Positions 1 through 6,641 of a stretch of DNA of 11,666 nt are shown one piece after another. This stretch comes from an uncultured Porphyromonadaceae bacterium (GTDB lineage Bacteria; Bacteroidota; Bacteroidia; Bacteroidales; Muribaculaceae). The position numbers and the translations under genes were made by a program. The notes under the pieces were generated by a model. The model made no database searches, was not told where the DNA came from, and worked only from the letters and a program-made list of their open reading frames with translations. Where the stretch lies: contig CABRZA010000073.1 of NCBI GenBank assembly GCA_902475285.1, forward strand, positions 1 to 11,666, read 5' to 3'. How positions within the stretch are numbered: the first letter of the stretch is position 1; the number at the start of each line of letters is the position of its first letter.

Positions 1-20
1 CAAACTATTTTAGCCCCCCC

Positions 21-69
21 GCGAAATTTTCGCCCCAACATTATTTCACAAATGTTAATCCAATGTTAA
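21..69. repeat. Cluster of short inverted and direct repeats upstream of the winged-helix gene
   Basis: This AT-rich leader holds GCGAAA-T-TTTCGC (21-33), a 6-bp inverted repeat around a single base. It is followed by AACATT (37-42) and two direct copies of AATGTTAA (51-58 and 62-69) spaced 11 bp apart, about one helical turn. AACATT is the reverse complement of AATGTT, so the hexamer occurs three times. Regularly spaced copies like these could be protein-binding sites, perhaps for the product of the gene at 172-687, but AT-rich DNA also makes such repeats by chance. Function is not established. Confidence 0.4.
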
Positions 70-90
70 AATCAGCCTTTTTACCCCTAC

Positions 91-109
91 TTTTTCCCAA
101 CGGGAAAAA
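91..109. repeat. Perfect 8-bp inverted repeat TTTTTCCC-AAC-GGGAAAAA
   Basis: Arms at 91-98 and 102-109 are perfect reverse complements around a 3-bp centre. The repeat sits about 30 bp upstream of the TAACTTTG box at 138-145, where an activator or repressor of the downstream gene could bind. It could instead be a terminator for a gene to the left of the window: the plus-strand transcript would form a short hairpin, but the stem is A/U-rich and no T-run follows it. I favour an operator-type site, with low certainty. Confidence 0.45.
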
Positions 110-137
110 ATCGGGTATAATCCCTTCCGCCACGTCG

Positions 138-145
138 TAACTTTG
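138..145 (+). promoter_or_regulatory. Putative -7 box TAACTTTG for the winged-helix gene
   Basis: TAACTTTG matches the Bacteroidetes -7 consensus TAnnTTTG and lies 26 bp before the ATG at 172. Transcription would start near 150-153, giving a short A-rich leader, which is typical for translation initiation in this phylum. No TTTG box is seen about 19-21 bp upstream, so the promoter is incomplete. It might need an activator, perhaps acting through the palindrome at 91-109. Confidence 0.5.
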
Positions 146-171
146 TGATGTAATTAAAAAACTCAAAGAAT

Positions 172-687
172 ATGAATGCCAACAACTACTACGCCCGCCA
201 TCCTTGGAATAGCCTGAAGTTCTATGCCGCTCCCGCAGCTCGCCGCGTCATGGATTACCTCCTCGAGAACACAACCAATTACCCGCGTTGTGTCGACGGT
301 CATTTTCTGCCTCCCGGCCGAATCCTCACAACACGCCGCCGAGTATGCGACGACCTCGGCATTTCATTGCGCGACCTCGTCACCGCCCTCAACACTCTCG
401 ATCTTCACCGACTTATATCCAGATTTTCATACAATCCCGATACACTCCATATCACAATAATCCTTAGCCCCGACGAAACCACCACTCCTCCCGCCGAAGC
501 CAATGAAGTAGAGGCGCAATCCATCGCCCCCGCCACGCCGGAACCAACTCAACCCGAATCAAAACCCACCCCCGACACGCCCCAGTCCATCGCCAGGGCC
601 TACCCGCCCAACGGTATCACAAAATTTTGTCCCCGCGTGGAGCTTCAGCAACACCCGCACACGCCCATCCGCGGCGCACCGCCATAG
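172..687 (+). CDS. Winged-helix-like DNA-binding protein with proline-rich tail (hypothetical)
   Basis: The 171-residue product has two parts. Residues about 15-98 look like a winged-helix domain: a helix at 20-32, then TTRRRVCDDLGISLRDLVTA (53-72) reading as helix-turn-recognition helix, then a short beta wing (RFSYNPDTLHITIIL, 84-98). Residues 100-171 are low complexity, rich in Pro, Thr, Glu and Gln, and probably disordered. No signal peptide or membrane segment is present, so it should be cytoplasmic. The ATG at 172 follows an A-rich leader and is the first in frame. The gene stands alone on the plus strand and converges on the large minus-strand operon. I do not recognise a named family. 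It resembles small replication- or phage-type helix-turn-helix proteins of Bacteroidales, so a regulator or a relic of a mobile element are both possible. DNA binding is inferred from the predicted fold only. Confidence 0.7.
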   Translation: MNANNYYARHPWNSLKFYAAPAARRVMDYLLENTTNYPRCVDGHFLPPGRILTTRRRVCDDLGISLRDLVTALNTLDLHRLISRFSYNPDTLHITIILSPDETTTPPAEANEVEAQSIAPATPEPTQPESKPTPDTPQSIARAYPPNGITKFCPRVELQQHPHTPIRGAPP

Positions 688-701
688 CGCACCTCGGCCC
701 C

Positions 702-721
702 GAAAGAGCCAATAATCTTTC
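702..721. terminator. Weak stem-loop between convergent genes
   Basis: GAAAGA (702-707) and TCTTTC (716-721) can pair around an 8-nt loop in the short gap between the convergent genes ending at 687 and 751. It is the only hairpin visible there, and no proper U-tract follows on either strand. A 9-bp direct repeat, AGCGCACCT (686-694 and 723-731), brackets it. The call as a bidirectional terminator rests mainly on position. Confidence 0.22.
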
Positions 722-750
722 AAGCGCACCTTGACATATTGCATTCAGCC

Positions 751-1323
751 TCACGCCGGTATCAGCGTTATCGACTTGATGCCGCCCTTGCGCGCACCTA
801 TGTAGGCCGGAATCCGTGAATCGCCGCGATGTATGTCGCTGATATAGAGCGGGTGATGCTGGCATATCACGTTCAGCGTGAACGTGTCGCCGGCAAGCAG
901 CTTGATGTTCCGCGACTGGTTCACGCAGAAGCGGAAATGCGAAAGATATTCTATCTCGCAGCTCTTGCCCTGGCCCCATTTCAGCAGCAGACGGTCGCCG
1001 GGTGTGAGCCGCTCAACGCATACCGCCGTCTCATCCACGAAGCCCGAGTCGTCGAAATCGGTGCCGTTGTGGCTCAGCAGAAAAGTGTCCCAGTCTCGGA
1101 AATTGTTGTATTGTGCCAGGATGTTGAGCGTCGTGGTCGAAGGAAAGCTGTCGTAGCGAACGTAGCCCCAGATTCGTTTTATCGACGACACGCTTAGCGA
1201 GTGCCCCGTCTTTTTGAGTATCAGCAGGCTCAGTTCGGCAAACTCTGTCGGTGTCGAGGGGGTGTATCCCAGGGTTTTGTCGGTGAGTTCGATGAGCGCT
1301 TTAAGCGCGGTGGTCTTGTCCAT
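751..1323 (-). CDS. Small two-domain protein with SSIKRIWGY motif, kinase-linked (hypothetical)
   Basis: The product is 190 residues with no signal peptide or membrane segment, so probably cytoplasmic. Residues 1-84 are mainly helical and contain SVSSIKRIWGYVRYDSFPST (44-63) followed by a helix ending in RDWDTFLL. This looks like a pattern recurring in uncharacterised Bacteroidetes proteins and resembles a helix-turn-helix, but DNA binding is not shown. Residues 100-190 look all-beta, with a PGDRLLLKW turn (108-116) and strand-like stretches to the end, suggesting a small barrel or sandwich. It is the last gene of the operon and starts 2 nt after the kinase stop codon (TAGCCATG), so the two are almost surely co-expressed. 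It may be the kinase's substrate, adaptor or output regulator; that is inference from position. No family name is assigned. Confidence 0.75.
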   Translation of the reverse strand: MDKTTALKALIELTDKTLGYTPSTPTEFAELSLLILKKTGHSLSVSSIKRIWGYVRYDSFPSTTTLNILAQYNNFRDWDTFLLSHNGTDFDDSGFVDETAVCVERLTPGDRLLLKWGQGKSCEIEYLSHFRFCVNQSRNIKLLAGDTFTLNVICQHHPLYISDIHRGDSRIPAYIGARKGGIKSITLIPA

Positions 1324-1325
1324 GG

Positions 1326-2264
1326 CTATAATGTGTCGGTTAGAAGCAAAATAATTAAGGCTGCGGCGGCGGCTATCACGCCCATGAGAATATAGGTGAG
1401 CGTCCGCGACGCCAGCACGCGACCTGCCCTGTCGGCCGCGGTGAGGGCCGCCGGCGGAAGCTTGATGAAGTCGATCGACTGCGGCCGCTTCTCAGCCTTG
1501 GCATGGGTGCACTTCCTCACGGCTTCGGCCAATGCCTCGTCGTCGGTGGCTTCGGCGATTTCGCCCGCAAGCACACCGAACGAGTAGATGTCGGCCGCTG
1601 CCGTAGGTTTGCCGTCGCCCTCGAGGACTTCGGGGGCCATGTAGCTGCGCGTCCCCGACGGATTTTTGAGGATGATCGAGTCTTCGCAGTCGGAGAGATT
1701 GAAGTCGATGATTTTAACAGCATTGCCGTTGTGCGACACAAGTATGTTGGTGGGCTTGATGTCGCGGTGGTATATCTGCTTGCTGTGGAGGTAGCTCAGC
1801 GCACCGGCGGTCTGGGCGGCTATCGAGCGCCCAAGCGAAGTGCTGAGCTTTGGCGAGGCAAGCAATTTTTTGAGCGAGCACCCGTCGATGTATTCGAGCA
1901 CTATCACCCGCCCAAGCCCCTCGACGTTTTCAAAGCCTATCGTGCGGCGGATGTTGGGGTGGTCGAGCTGTATGCCTATCTCGAATTCCTTGGCCAGGCT
2001 CATGGTGTAGAGCGGGTCGTTGCGGTAGGGCTCCTGCAAGCCTTTCAGTATGTAGCGTTTGCCGTAGCGGTTGGCGGTGTGGATTTCTATCGGCCCCCGG
2101 GGCGAACAGTAGAGCAGACGGATGTTGGTGAACTCTTTCGAGAAAAGCTCGCCCAAATCAAGCCGCGCGGCTTTGCCGTCGACGCCGATAAACTCCGAGT
2201 CGTCGTCATCCTCCCCGCTCCGCGGCACTATGGGCTCGTCGTAGGGTGTGCTGTCCTTGCTCAT
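1326..2264 (-). CDS. Tail-anchored Hanks-type Ser/Thr protein kinase with DFN motif
   Basis: The 312-residue product phosphorylates Ser/Thr by family. The acidic N-terminal 45 residues precede the kinase domain (about 45-270). Visible motifs are the ATP-anchoring lysine in RYILKGL (K74), a candidate helix-C glutamate in AKEFEIGIQL (E93 or E95), HRDIKPTN (166-173; catalytic D168, K170, N173), DFN in place of DFG (187-189), APE (210-212), DIYSFG (225-230) and R260. The glycine-rich loop is poorly conserved. Residues 289-308 form one membrane helix, with only about four residues after it, so the kinase should be anchored to the inner membrane facing the cytoplasm with no outside sensor of its own. 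I chose the ATG at 2264 because it overlaps the upstream stop codon (ATGA). A start at 2294 would add ten residues read inside the upstream gene. Catalytic Lys and Asp are intact, so activity is likely. Substrates are unknown. Confidence 0.9.
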   Translation of the reverse strand: MSKDSTPYDEPIVPRSGEDDDDSEFIGVDGKAARLDLGELFSKEFTNIRLLYCSPRGPIEIHTANRYGKRYILKGLQEPYRNDPLYTMSLAKEFEIGIQLDHPNIRRTIGFENVEGLGRVIVLEYIDGCSLKKLLASPKLSTSLGRSIAAQTAGALSYLHSKQIYHRDIKPTNILVSHNGNAVKIIDFNLSDCEDSIILKNPSGTRSYMAPEVLEGDGKPTAAADIYSFGVLAGEIAEATDDEALAEAVRKCTHAKAEKRPQSIDFIKLPPAALTAADRAGRVLASRTLTYILMGVIAAAAALIILLLTDTL

Positions 2265-3898
2265 GGTTCTTCTATACGTTCGAAGAGTCCCCAACTCTTA
2301 TGGTTGCGGTAAATCTTTTTGCATCCGGCAGGCACATGGAGCACGCAGGTTTGCGGCAGGGGCGTGCTCCCGTTGACCAAAGCTTCGGCCGCTACGAAAG
2401 GCGGCACTGCGGCGCCTAAATAGAGGTCGGCCAGGACGGTGCCGTCGAAGGCGTAGTTGCCCACATACCGTGTGCCGCTGCCGGCGCGGACGGTGCCGAG
2501 CTGAGCGCACCCCTGGAACATTCCTTCCGATATGTTGCTCATGTTGTCGGGCAGACTTATCTCTTCCAGCGCCGACCCCGCGAAAGCGCCGCGCCCTATC
2601 TCGGTGACCGACGGCGGTATCACAAGCCCCGTGATGCCAGTGCCCGCGAAAGCGTCTTCGCCTATTCTTGTCACCGTGGAGGGCAGCGTGAAGGTGCCCG
2701 TCTTGCCAAGGGGGAACCACAGTATGTCGCTTCCTTCGTGGTTGAACAGCACACCGTCGACCGAAGAGAACTCGGTGTTGGCCGCCGAAACCTCTATGGC
2801 GCGGAGCGAGGGGCACTCGGCCGACGGAAGGAGCGTGGCTATGCCGGCCGATATCGTCAGCATTTCGAGTGCCGGGCAGTGTGCCAGAGCGTCGCGCGAC
2901 AGTTCGGCGGCACTCGCCGGCAGCAGCACGGTGCGCAGGCGCACGCAGTCGGCAAGCAGTCCCGTGCTCACCTTGTCGGGCTCGGTGTAGCGGATGCCGT
3001 CGTAGCTCCGGCCGCCTGCCACAATATGTACTTCGGTGAGGTCGGCCTCCGTCACATTGCTTTCTATCATGGGGTCGCCGGGCAGCGCGGGCGCGCCCAG
3101 AAGCATGCGGAGGAAGCGGAAGTCGTCGCCGTTCATCGCGCCCGATACTGTGAGCTTCCCGAGCGTCACTGCCGTAGTGCCGCCGAAGACCTCGGCGAGC
3201 TCTCCGGCCGCTTTGAGCACTATGCCTTCCTGCGGAGTGTATTCCAGAGCGGGGCTCTTGGCCTCGCCTATGGTGTTGGCGGCGAAGGCCGTGACGGTGT
3301 AGCGCACCAGCGGCGTGAGGCCGCTTATGGTGAGCCGGTGCACGCCCGTACCGGGATCGGCAAGCACTATGCGACGGGTATCGCCGTCGCTTGTCACCTC
3401 GCAGCCGGCAGCCGTCACGGCCTCGCCGCCGTCGTGGGTGATTTCGAACTCTATGATGGCACCCGTCGGTCCCGTCGACAGGGCCACGGGCGCCGTTACT
3501 GTCGGAATCACATTGGGGTCGGTGGTGAAGCTGAGGGTAGCCGACCGCAGCAGCGCGCTCGCCGTGCCCCCCTCGAAGCAGTACGAGTAGCTCGTGCCCG
3601 GCGTCAGTCCCGTGAGCCGCATCTCGACTCTCGTGGCCTGCGGGTCGCCGACGGATGTCTGCCTGTCGAGGCTGCCGTTTTCGCCGTAGAGCAGCGCCAG
3701 ACGCGTCAGGCCGCTGCCCCCGCGGCTGTCGATGCGGGCGCTCACAACGGCCTCGGTGCGGCTTATTTCCGTGGCCGGGAGAACCTCGATTACGGGTTCG
3801 GGATTGGCCGGTTCCGTGGCTTTCTCGCAGCCCGTGGCGAGTACGGCGGCTATGGCTGCCGCCGGGAGGATTGTATTATGTAGTCGACTGAGTTTCAT
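2261..3898 (-). CDS. Surface lipoprotein: two FN3-like domains plus BspA-type leucine-rich repeats
   Basis: The 545-residue product starts with a lipoprotein signal ending in LATGC (lipidated Cys24). Two FN3-like beta domains follow (about 33-126 and 131-222), each with a GLTP turn before a Y-rich strand (RLTGLTPGTSYSYCFEG; ISGLTPLVRYTVTAFA). Residues 228-295 form the cap common to Bacteroidetes BspA-like proteins (LTVSGAMNGDDFRFLRMLLG). Repeats of the form VTRIGEDAFAGTGITGLVIP follow at about 315-490, and a closing segment ends in ILHVPAG-like CVLHVPAGCKKIYRNHKSWG and FERIEE. BspA-type repeats usually mediate binding to proteins or cells; the ligand here is unknown. The gene lies 9 nt after the barrel protein gene and overlaps the kinase start by 4 nt, so translation of the two is likely coupled. 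It could be the surface sensor of the kinase module, which is inference. Confidence 0.88.
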   Translation of the reverse strand: MKLSRLHNTILPAAAIAAVLATGCEKATEPANPEPVIEVLPATEISRTEAVVSARIDSRGGSGLTRLALLYGENGSLDRQTSVGDPQATRVEMRLTGLTPGTSYSYCFEGGTASALLRSATLSFTTDPNVIPTVTAPVALSTGPTGAIIEFEITHDGGEAVTAAGCEVTSDGDTRRIVLADPGTGVHRLTISGLTPLVRYTVTAFAANTIGEAKSPALEYTPQEGIVLKAAGELAEVFGGTTAVTLGKLTVSGAMNGDDFRFLRMLLGAPALPGDPMIESNVTEADLTEVHIVAGGRSYDGIRYTEPDKVSTGLLADCVRLRTVLLPASAAELSRDALAHCPALEMLTISAGIATLLPSAECPSLRAIEVSAANTEFSSVDGVLFNHEGSDILWFPLGKTGTFTLPSTVTRIGEDAFAGTGITGLVIPPSVTEIGRGAFAGSALEEISLPDNMSNISEGMFQGCAQLGTVRAGSGTRYVGNYAFDGTVLADLYLGAAVPPFVAAEALVNGSTPLPQTCVLHVPAGCKKIYRNHKSWGLFERIEEP

Positions 3899-3907
3899 CG
3901 TGTCGTG

Positions 3908-4891
3908 TTATTTGCCGAAAGTTATGCCCACGCCTATGGTGCCGTACCATTCGCGGCCCTTTATGCTTGTCACGGAGGCCGTGAGGGCCACGCGGCGGAT
4001 TCTTACTATCGCGCCGGCTTCGAACGATATGCCGCGGGTGTCGTAATGGCGGTTCTTCACATATCCGCCGCCTTCCGACGGTGCCAGTTCCCATGCCCGG
4101 CCAGTGCGGCCGTAGCCCAGGCCTTCGTAGACGTATACCGTGCCCGAGAGCCGGTGCACGGCGCCGGCGTTGATTATGAGCGTGCTGCGCCGTGTTCTGC
4201 CGGTATAGAAGGGCAGGTGGCCGTCGATGCTGCCGTCGGCATCGCAGCTGCCGACAGTGGCTCCGATTTTGCCGAAGTCGGCGGAGAGGTGGGCGAAGGC
4301 GCCGTGGCGCTTCGCGGCCATGAGCATCACGCCGCCGAGGGCTTGTTTCGACTTCCCCCCGTAGCCGCCCGTAAGCGCGCCGCCGAATATCCACGGCACG
4401 CGTTTCTTTTCTGGCACGACCACGAGAGTGTCGACGCGCGTCACCACAAGAGTGTCGCGCACAGTGGTGACTACGGGGCTGACCGCCGCCTCGGCGACAG
4501 CCTTGACAGGAATGTCGACGCGCAGTTCGTAGCTCATGTGGCTGTCGATGCGGCAGGGGAACACATAGTCGCGCAGCACGCCCCATTCGGGGTGTTTGAG
4601 GGTGATTTTCTTCGACCCGTGGGGTATGTAGAGCCATATTTCGCCCACCTTGTCCTCGCGCTTCACTATGCCCAGGGGCGTGGAGAAGGCGAAGTCGTCG
4701 GGCGCTATCACCTTTATCAGGCCGCAGTCTTCGTCGTTGAGGTCGCGCACCGGGTCGATGAACGCCGACACGTCGTTGGGCAGCGCTCGGAATTCCGCCA
4801 CCGAGAACTGTTGTGCCCGGGCCGGCAATGCGCCCGCGGCAAGCACCGCAAGCATGGCAAGGAGGATATATGTCGGTCGTAGATTTTTCAT
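3908..4891 (-). CDS. Exported protein: PEGA-like N-domain and probable outer-membrane beta-barrel
   Basis: The 327-residue product carries a clear signal peptide (hydrophobic core 8-20, likely cut after ALPARA, residue 26). Residues 30-128 form a beta-rich domain with DPVRDLNDEDCGLIKVI, GEIWLYIPHGSKKITLKHPE and LRDYVFP. I recall similar segments in Bacteroidetes proteins linked to PEGA domains, which bind the cell wall or carbohydrate in some families, but I cannot verify the match. A linker with RDTLVVTRVDTLVVV (145-159) follows. Residues 165-327 alternate glycine-rich turns and amphipathic strands and end in GITFGK, as outer-membrane barrels often do. The start at 4891 is chosen because ATG is there followed at once by the signal peptide. 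An upstream in-frame start at 5047 would add 52 Arg-rich residues read antisense-like inside the preceding gene. The start overlaps the upstream stop by one base (TAATG). Function is not known. Confidence 0.85.
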   Translation of the reverse strand: MKNLRPTYILLAMLAVLAAGALPARAQQFSVAEFRALPNDVSAFIDPVRDLNDEDCGLIKVIAPDDFAFSTPLGIVKREDKVGEIWLYIPHGSKKITLKHPEWGVLRDYVFPCRIDSHMSYELRVDIPVKAVAEAAVSPVVTTVRDTLVVTRVDTLVVVPEKKRVPWIFGGALTGGYGGKSKQALGGVMLMAAKRHGAFAHLSADFGKIGATVGSCDADGSIDGHLPFYTGRTRRSTLIINAGAVHRLSGTVYVYEGLGYGRTGRAWELAPSEGGGYVKNRHYDTRGISFEAGAIVRIRRVALTASVTSIKGREWYGTIGVGITFGK

Positions 4892-5736
4892 TATTCGAGG
4901 TTGAAGTCGCCGATGCCTATTATGTCGTCGGGGTCGGAGCCCGTGCCGGCAGCAGCCTGCCAGGTGCGGACGTGTATGAGGGGCATCGACTTGTTTCTGA
5001 AATCCCACAGGAGGAAGAGGTAGCCGTCGTCGGCGTAGCTGCCGCACGTGTATTTCTGCCGTAGGGTCACGCCGTAGATGCCTTCCATGGTGGGATGGCG
5101 CATGATTTTGAACTCCGAGAAGCCAACGTCGACGGCCTTGCCCGACTGGAATATCTTCGACAGCCGTTCAACATATTCCCGCTTGCTGCGGATGCTGTAC
5201 ACCACCTTGTCGTTGTCGCTTGTCGCCGCGCCGGGGCGGTCGGAAGTAGTCACCGCGTGCCCCACGATTATGAGCGCGTTGTCGCTGAACACCTGCCGGA
5301 TAAAGTCGATGTCGCGCGTGGTGTAGGCCGTCCGCAGGTGCTCGCAATAGCTCAGTATCTTGTGGCGGCTCGTCGAGTCGGTCTCTTCAAGGCGTCCGCT
5401 CAGGAGCTTGGCGGCTTCGAGGCGGAAGGGGTTGTCGGCGGCGGCAAGTTTCTGCGGGTCGCTGTCGGCGAAGCGGGTGCTTACCTTTCTTGCGGGGAGT
5501 TCCTTTTCCGATGTTGCGCGCACGGGCGGCGCCGTGTCGGGGGCTGACGCCGTTGCCGGGCTTTCGGCCGGGGGCGCCGCACACGCTGTGTCGGGTTCCG
5601 AAACCGCTGCGGCTGCCTCGGCCGCTGCGGAGGAATGAAGAATAGGCAGCCGCCTGTAAAGACAGGCGGCCCACACTATCATTATCAGGCTTATGATTAA
5701 AAGAATGCTGTTGAGTTTCTTTCTTTTAAGCGGCAT
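4891..5736 (-). CDS. Single-pass membrane protein with NTF2-like periplasmic domain (hypothetical)
   Basis: The 281-residue product begins with KRKK (4-7) then one hydrophobic helix (about 9-26) with no lipobox or clear cleavage site. The positive charges before the helix predict the N-terminus inside and the bulk in the periplasm. An Ala/Pro/Ser-rich linker (36-75) could span part of the periplasm. Residues 103-260 have the look of an NTF2-like (cystatin-fold) domain: helices around 103-148, FSDNALIIVGH (150-160), a helix YVERLSKIF (188-196), and strands ending in GYLFLLWDFRNKSMPLIHVRTWQ-type sequence (238-260). Such domains bind small ligands or act as scaffolds. It lies 10 nt after the third fimbrillin gene and overlaps the next start by one base. 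It opens the five-gene block that includes the kinase. The fold call is moderate; no specific function is proposed. Confidence 0.85.
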   Translation of the reverse strand: MPLKRKKLNSILLIISLIMIVWAACLYRRLPILHSSAAAEAAAAVSEPDTACAAPPAESPATASAPDTAPPVRATSEKELPARKVSTRFADSDPQKLAAADNPFRLEAAKLLSGRLEETDSTSRHKILSYCEHLRTAYTTRDIDFIRQVFSDNALIIVGHAVTTSDRPGAATSDNDKVVYSIRSKREYVERLSKIFQSGKAVDVGFSEFKIMRHPTMEGIYGVTLRQKYTCGSYADDGYLFLLWDFRNKSMPLIHVRTWQAAAGTGSDPDDIIGIGDFNLE

Positions 5737-5746
5737 TGCAAGGGTG

Positions 5747-6619
5747 TCAGTTCCAGTCGGTGATTTCGCCTCCTATCTCTATCTTGACCTGCTCGGGATT
5801 CTTGTCGACAACGAGGTTGACGATGTGATGTATGCCGGGCTTGAACAGGAACTTGCTCTCGTAGAGGAACGACACGCCGTTCATCACCACCTCTATCAGC
5901 GGCACGCGGTTTTCGAGGCGCTGGGGCACCACGATGGCCGAGTAGGTGGCCGGCCCGTCCTGACGGGCCGTGATGCTCCGCCCCGCGCCGCGAGGTGTCT
6001 TGGTGGCTATGCCGGCCGAGAGGTCGACGGTGGCCGTCGTCACGGTGTTGTGGATATAAACCGTGGCCGTGGCGGGCAGATCGCCCTCGAAGTCCTCGCC
6101 CTTGATGAGGTTGATGCTTATCTTGCTCATGATGTGGCGGAACTGCATGGCCACCGGTTCGCGGCTCGCCGTGAGCCCCGTGGCCGACGCGTAGAGGAAG
6201 TCGGAGGCCCCGTAGGAGTCGGCGCCCCTCTGGTCGGCGCTCACTTCGAAGGGGAAATCGGCGATGGAGCTTACCTCGGCCGCGCGAGGGTAGTAGGCGT
6301 AGGCATTGTAGGTGCCCGCGTCCCAGTAGAGTGGCCGCGAGGGGCGCCATGCCGCGCCGGTGTAGGTGAGCGCCTCGTTGTTCACGGTGTTGCCCGCTAT
6401 TTCGAGAGGCCTGCCGGATTCCGACACGAAGAGGCCCACGACATCGCCGGTTTCGAACGATGTCTCGGTGGCGCGCGACTGCGACGGATGGCTGAACGTG
6501 AAGTTCATGGCTGTTTTACCGCTCGGATTGATTTCAGGTTCCTGCGACTCGTCGGCGCAGGAGGCGAGGCCGACGGTCAGCAGTAAAACGCCGAACAGGG
6601 ATATTATATTATGTTTCAT
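5747..6619 (-). CDS. Fimbrillin family (Mfa-like) lipoprotein, third copy
   Basis: The 290-residue product has a lipoprotein signal with GLASC (Cys21). Hallmarks of the Mfa-like fimbrillin family follow in order: QSRATETSFETGDVVGLFVS (47-66), YNAYAYYPR (around 105), ASDFLYASA (around 138), MQFRHIMSKISINL (around 158) and a C-terminal IEIGGEITDWN. Family members form the stalk, tip or anchor subunits of type V pili, or act as related surface lipoproteins. R49-A50 matches the place where type V pilins are cut by an arginine-specific protease, but this is not shown here. It is more diverged from the other two fimbrillin regions than they are from each other. It lies 22 nt after the M64 protease gene and 10 nt before the NTF2-like gene. 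Whether it is a pilus subunit or a free lipoprotein cannot be told. Confidence 0.88.
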   Translation of the reverse strand: MKHNIISLFGVLLLTVGLASCADESQEPEINPSGKTAMNFTFSHPSQSRATETSFETGDVVGLFVSESGRPLEIAGNTVNNEALTYTGAAWRPSRPLYWDAGTYNAYAYYPRAAEVSSIADFPFEVSADQRGADSYGASDFLYASATGLTASREPVAMQFRHIMSKISINLIKGEDFEGDLPATATVYIHNTVTTATVDLSAGIATKTPRGAGRSITARQDGPATYSAIVVPQRLENRVPLIEVVMNGVSFLYESKFLFKPGIHHIVNLVVDKNPEQVKIEIGGEITDWN

Positions 6620-6641
6620 TGCGTCTTGGATGTTGTTTGAT

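Noticed and set aside
116..121. TATAAT resembling a sigma-70 -10 box
   Set aside because: Bacteroidetes promoters use TAnnTTTG; no matching -35 box is placed correctly, and TAACTTTG nearer the gene is a better fit.
404..687. Possible DNA-level tandem repeat array in the protease fusion gene (these are residue numbers; bases 8088-8939)
   Set aside because: The repetition is at protein level (leucine-rich repeats). The DNA copies are too diverged to be a microsatellite, CRISPR or phase-variable array.
2265..2294. Ten-residue N-terminal extension of the kinase
   Set aside because: The ATG at 2264 overlaps the upstream stop as ATGA and suits coupling; the extension lies wholly in the upstream coding sequence.
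2738..3883. Plus-strand open frame of 381 codons antisense to the FN3/repeat lipoprotein
   Set aside because: It is rich in Arg, His and Gly with no domain pattern; an antisense shadow.
4892..5047. 52-residue extension of the PEGA-like/barrel protein
   Set aside because: It would place an Arg-rich stretch before a textbook signal peptide and overlap the preceding gene by about 155 nt.
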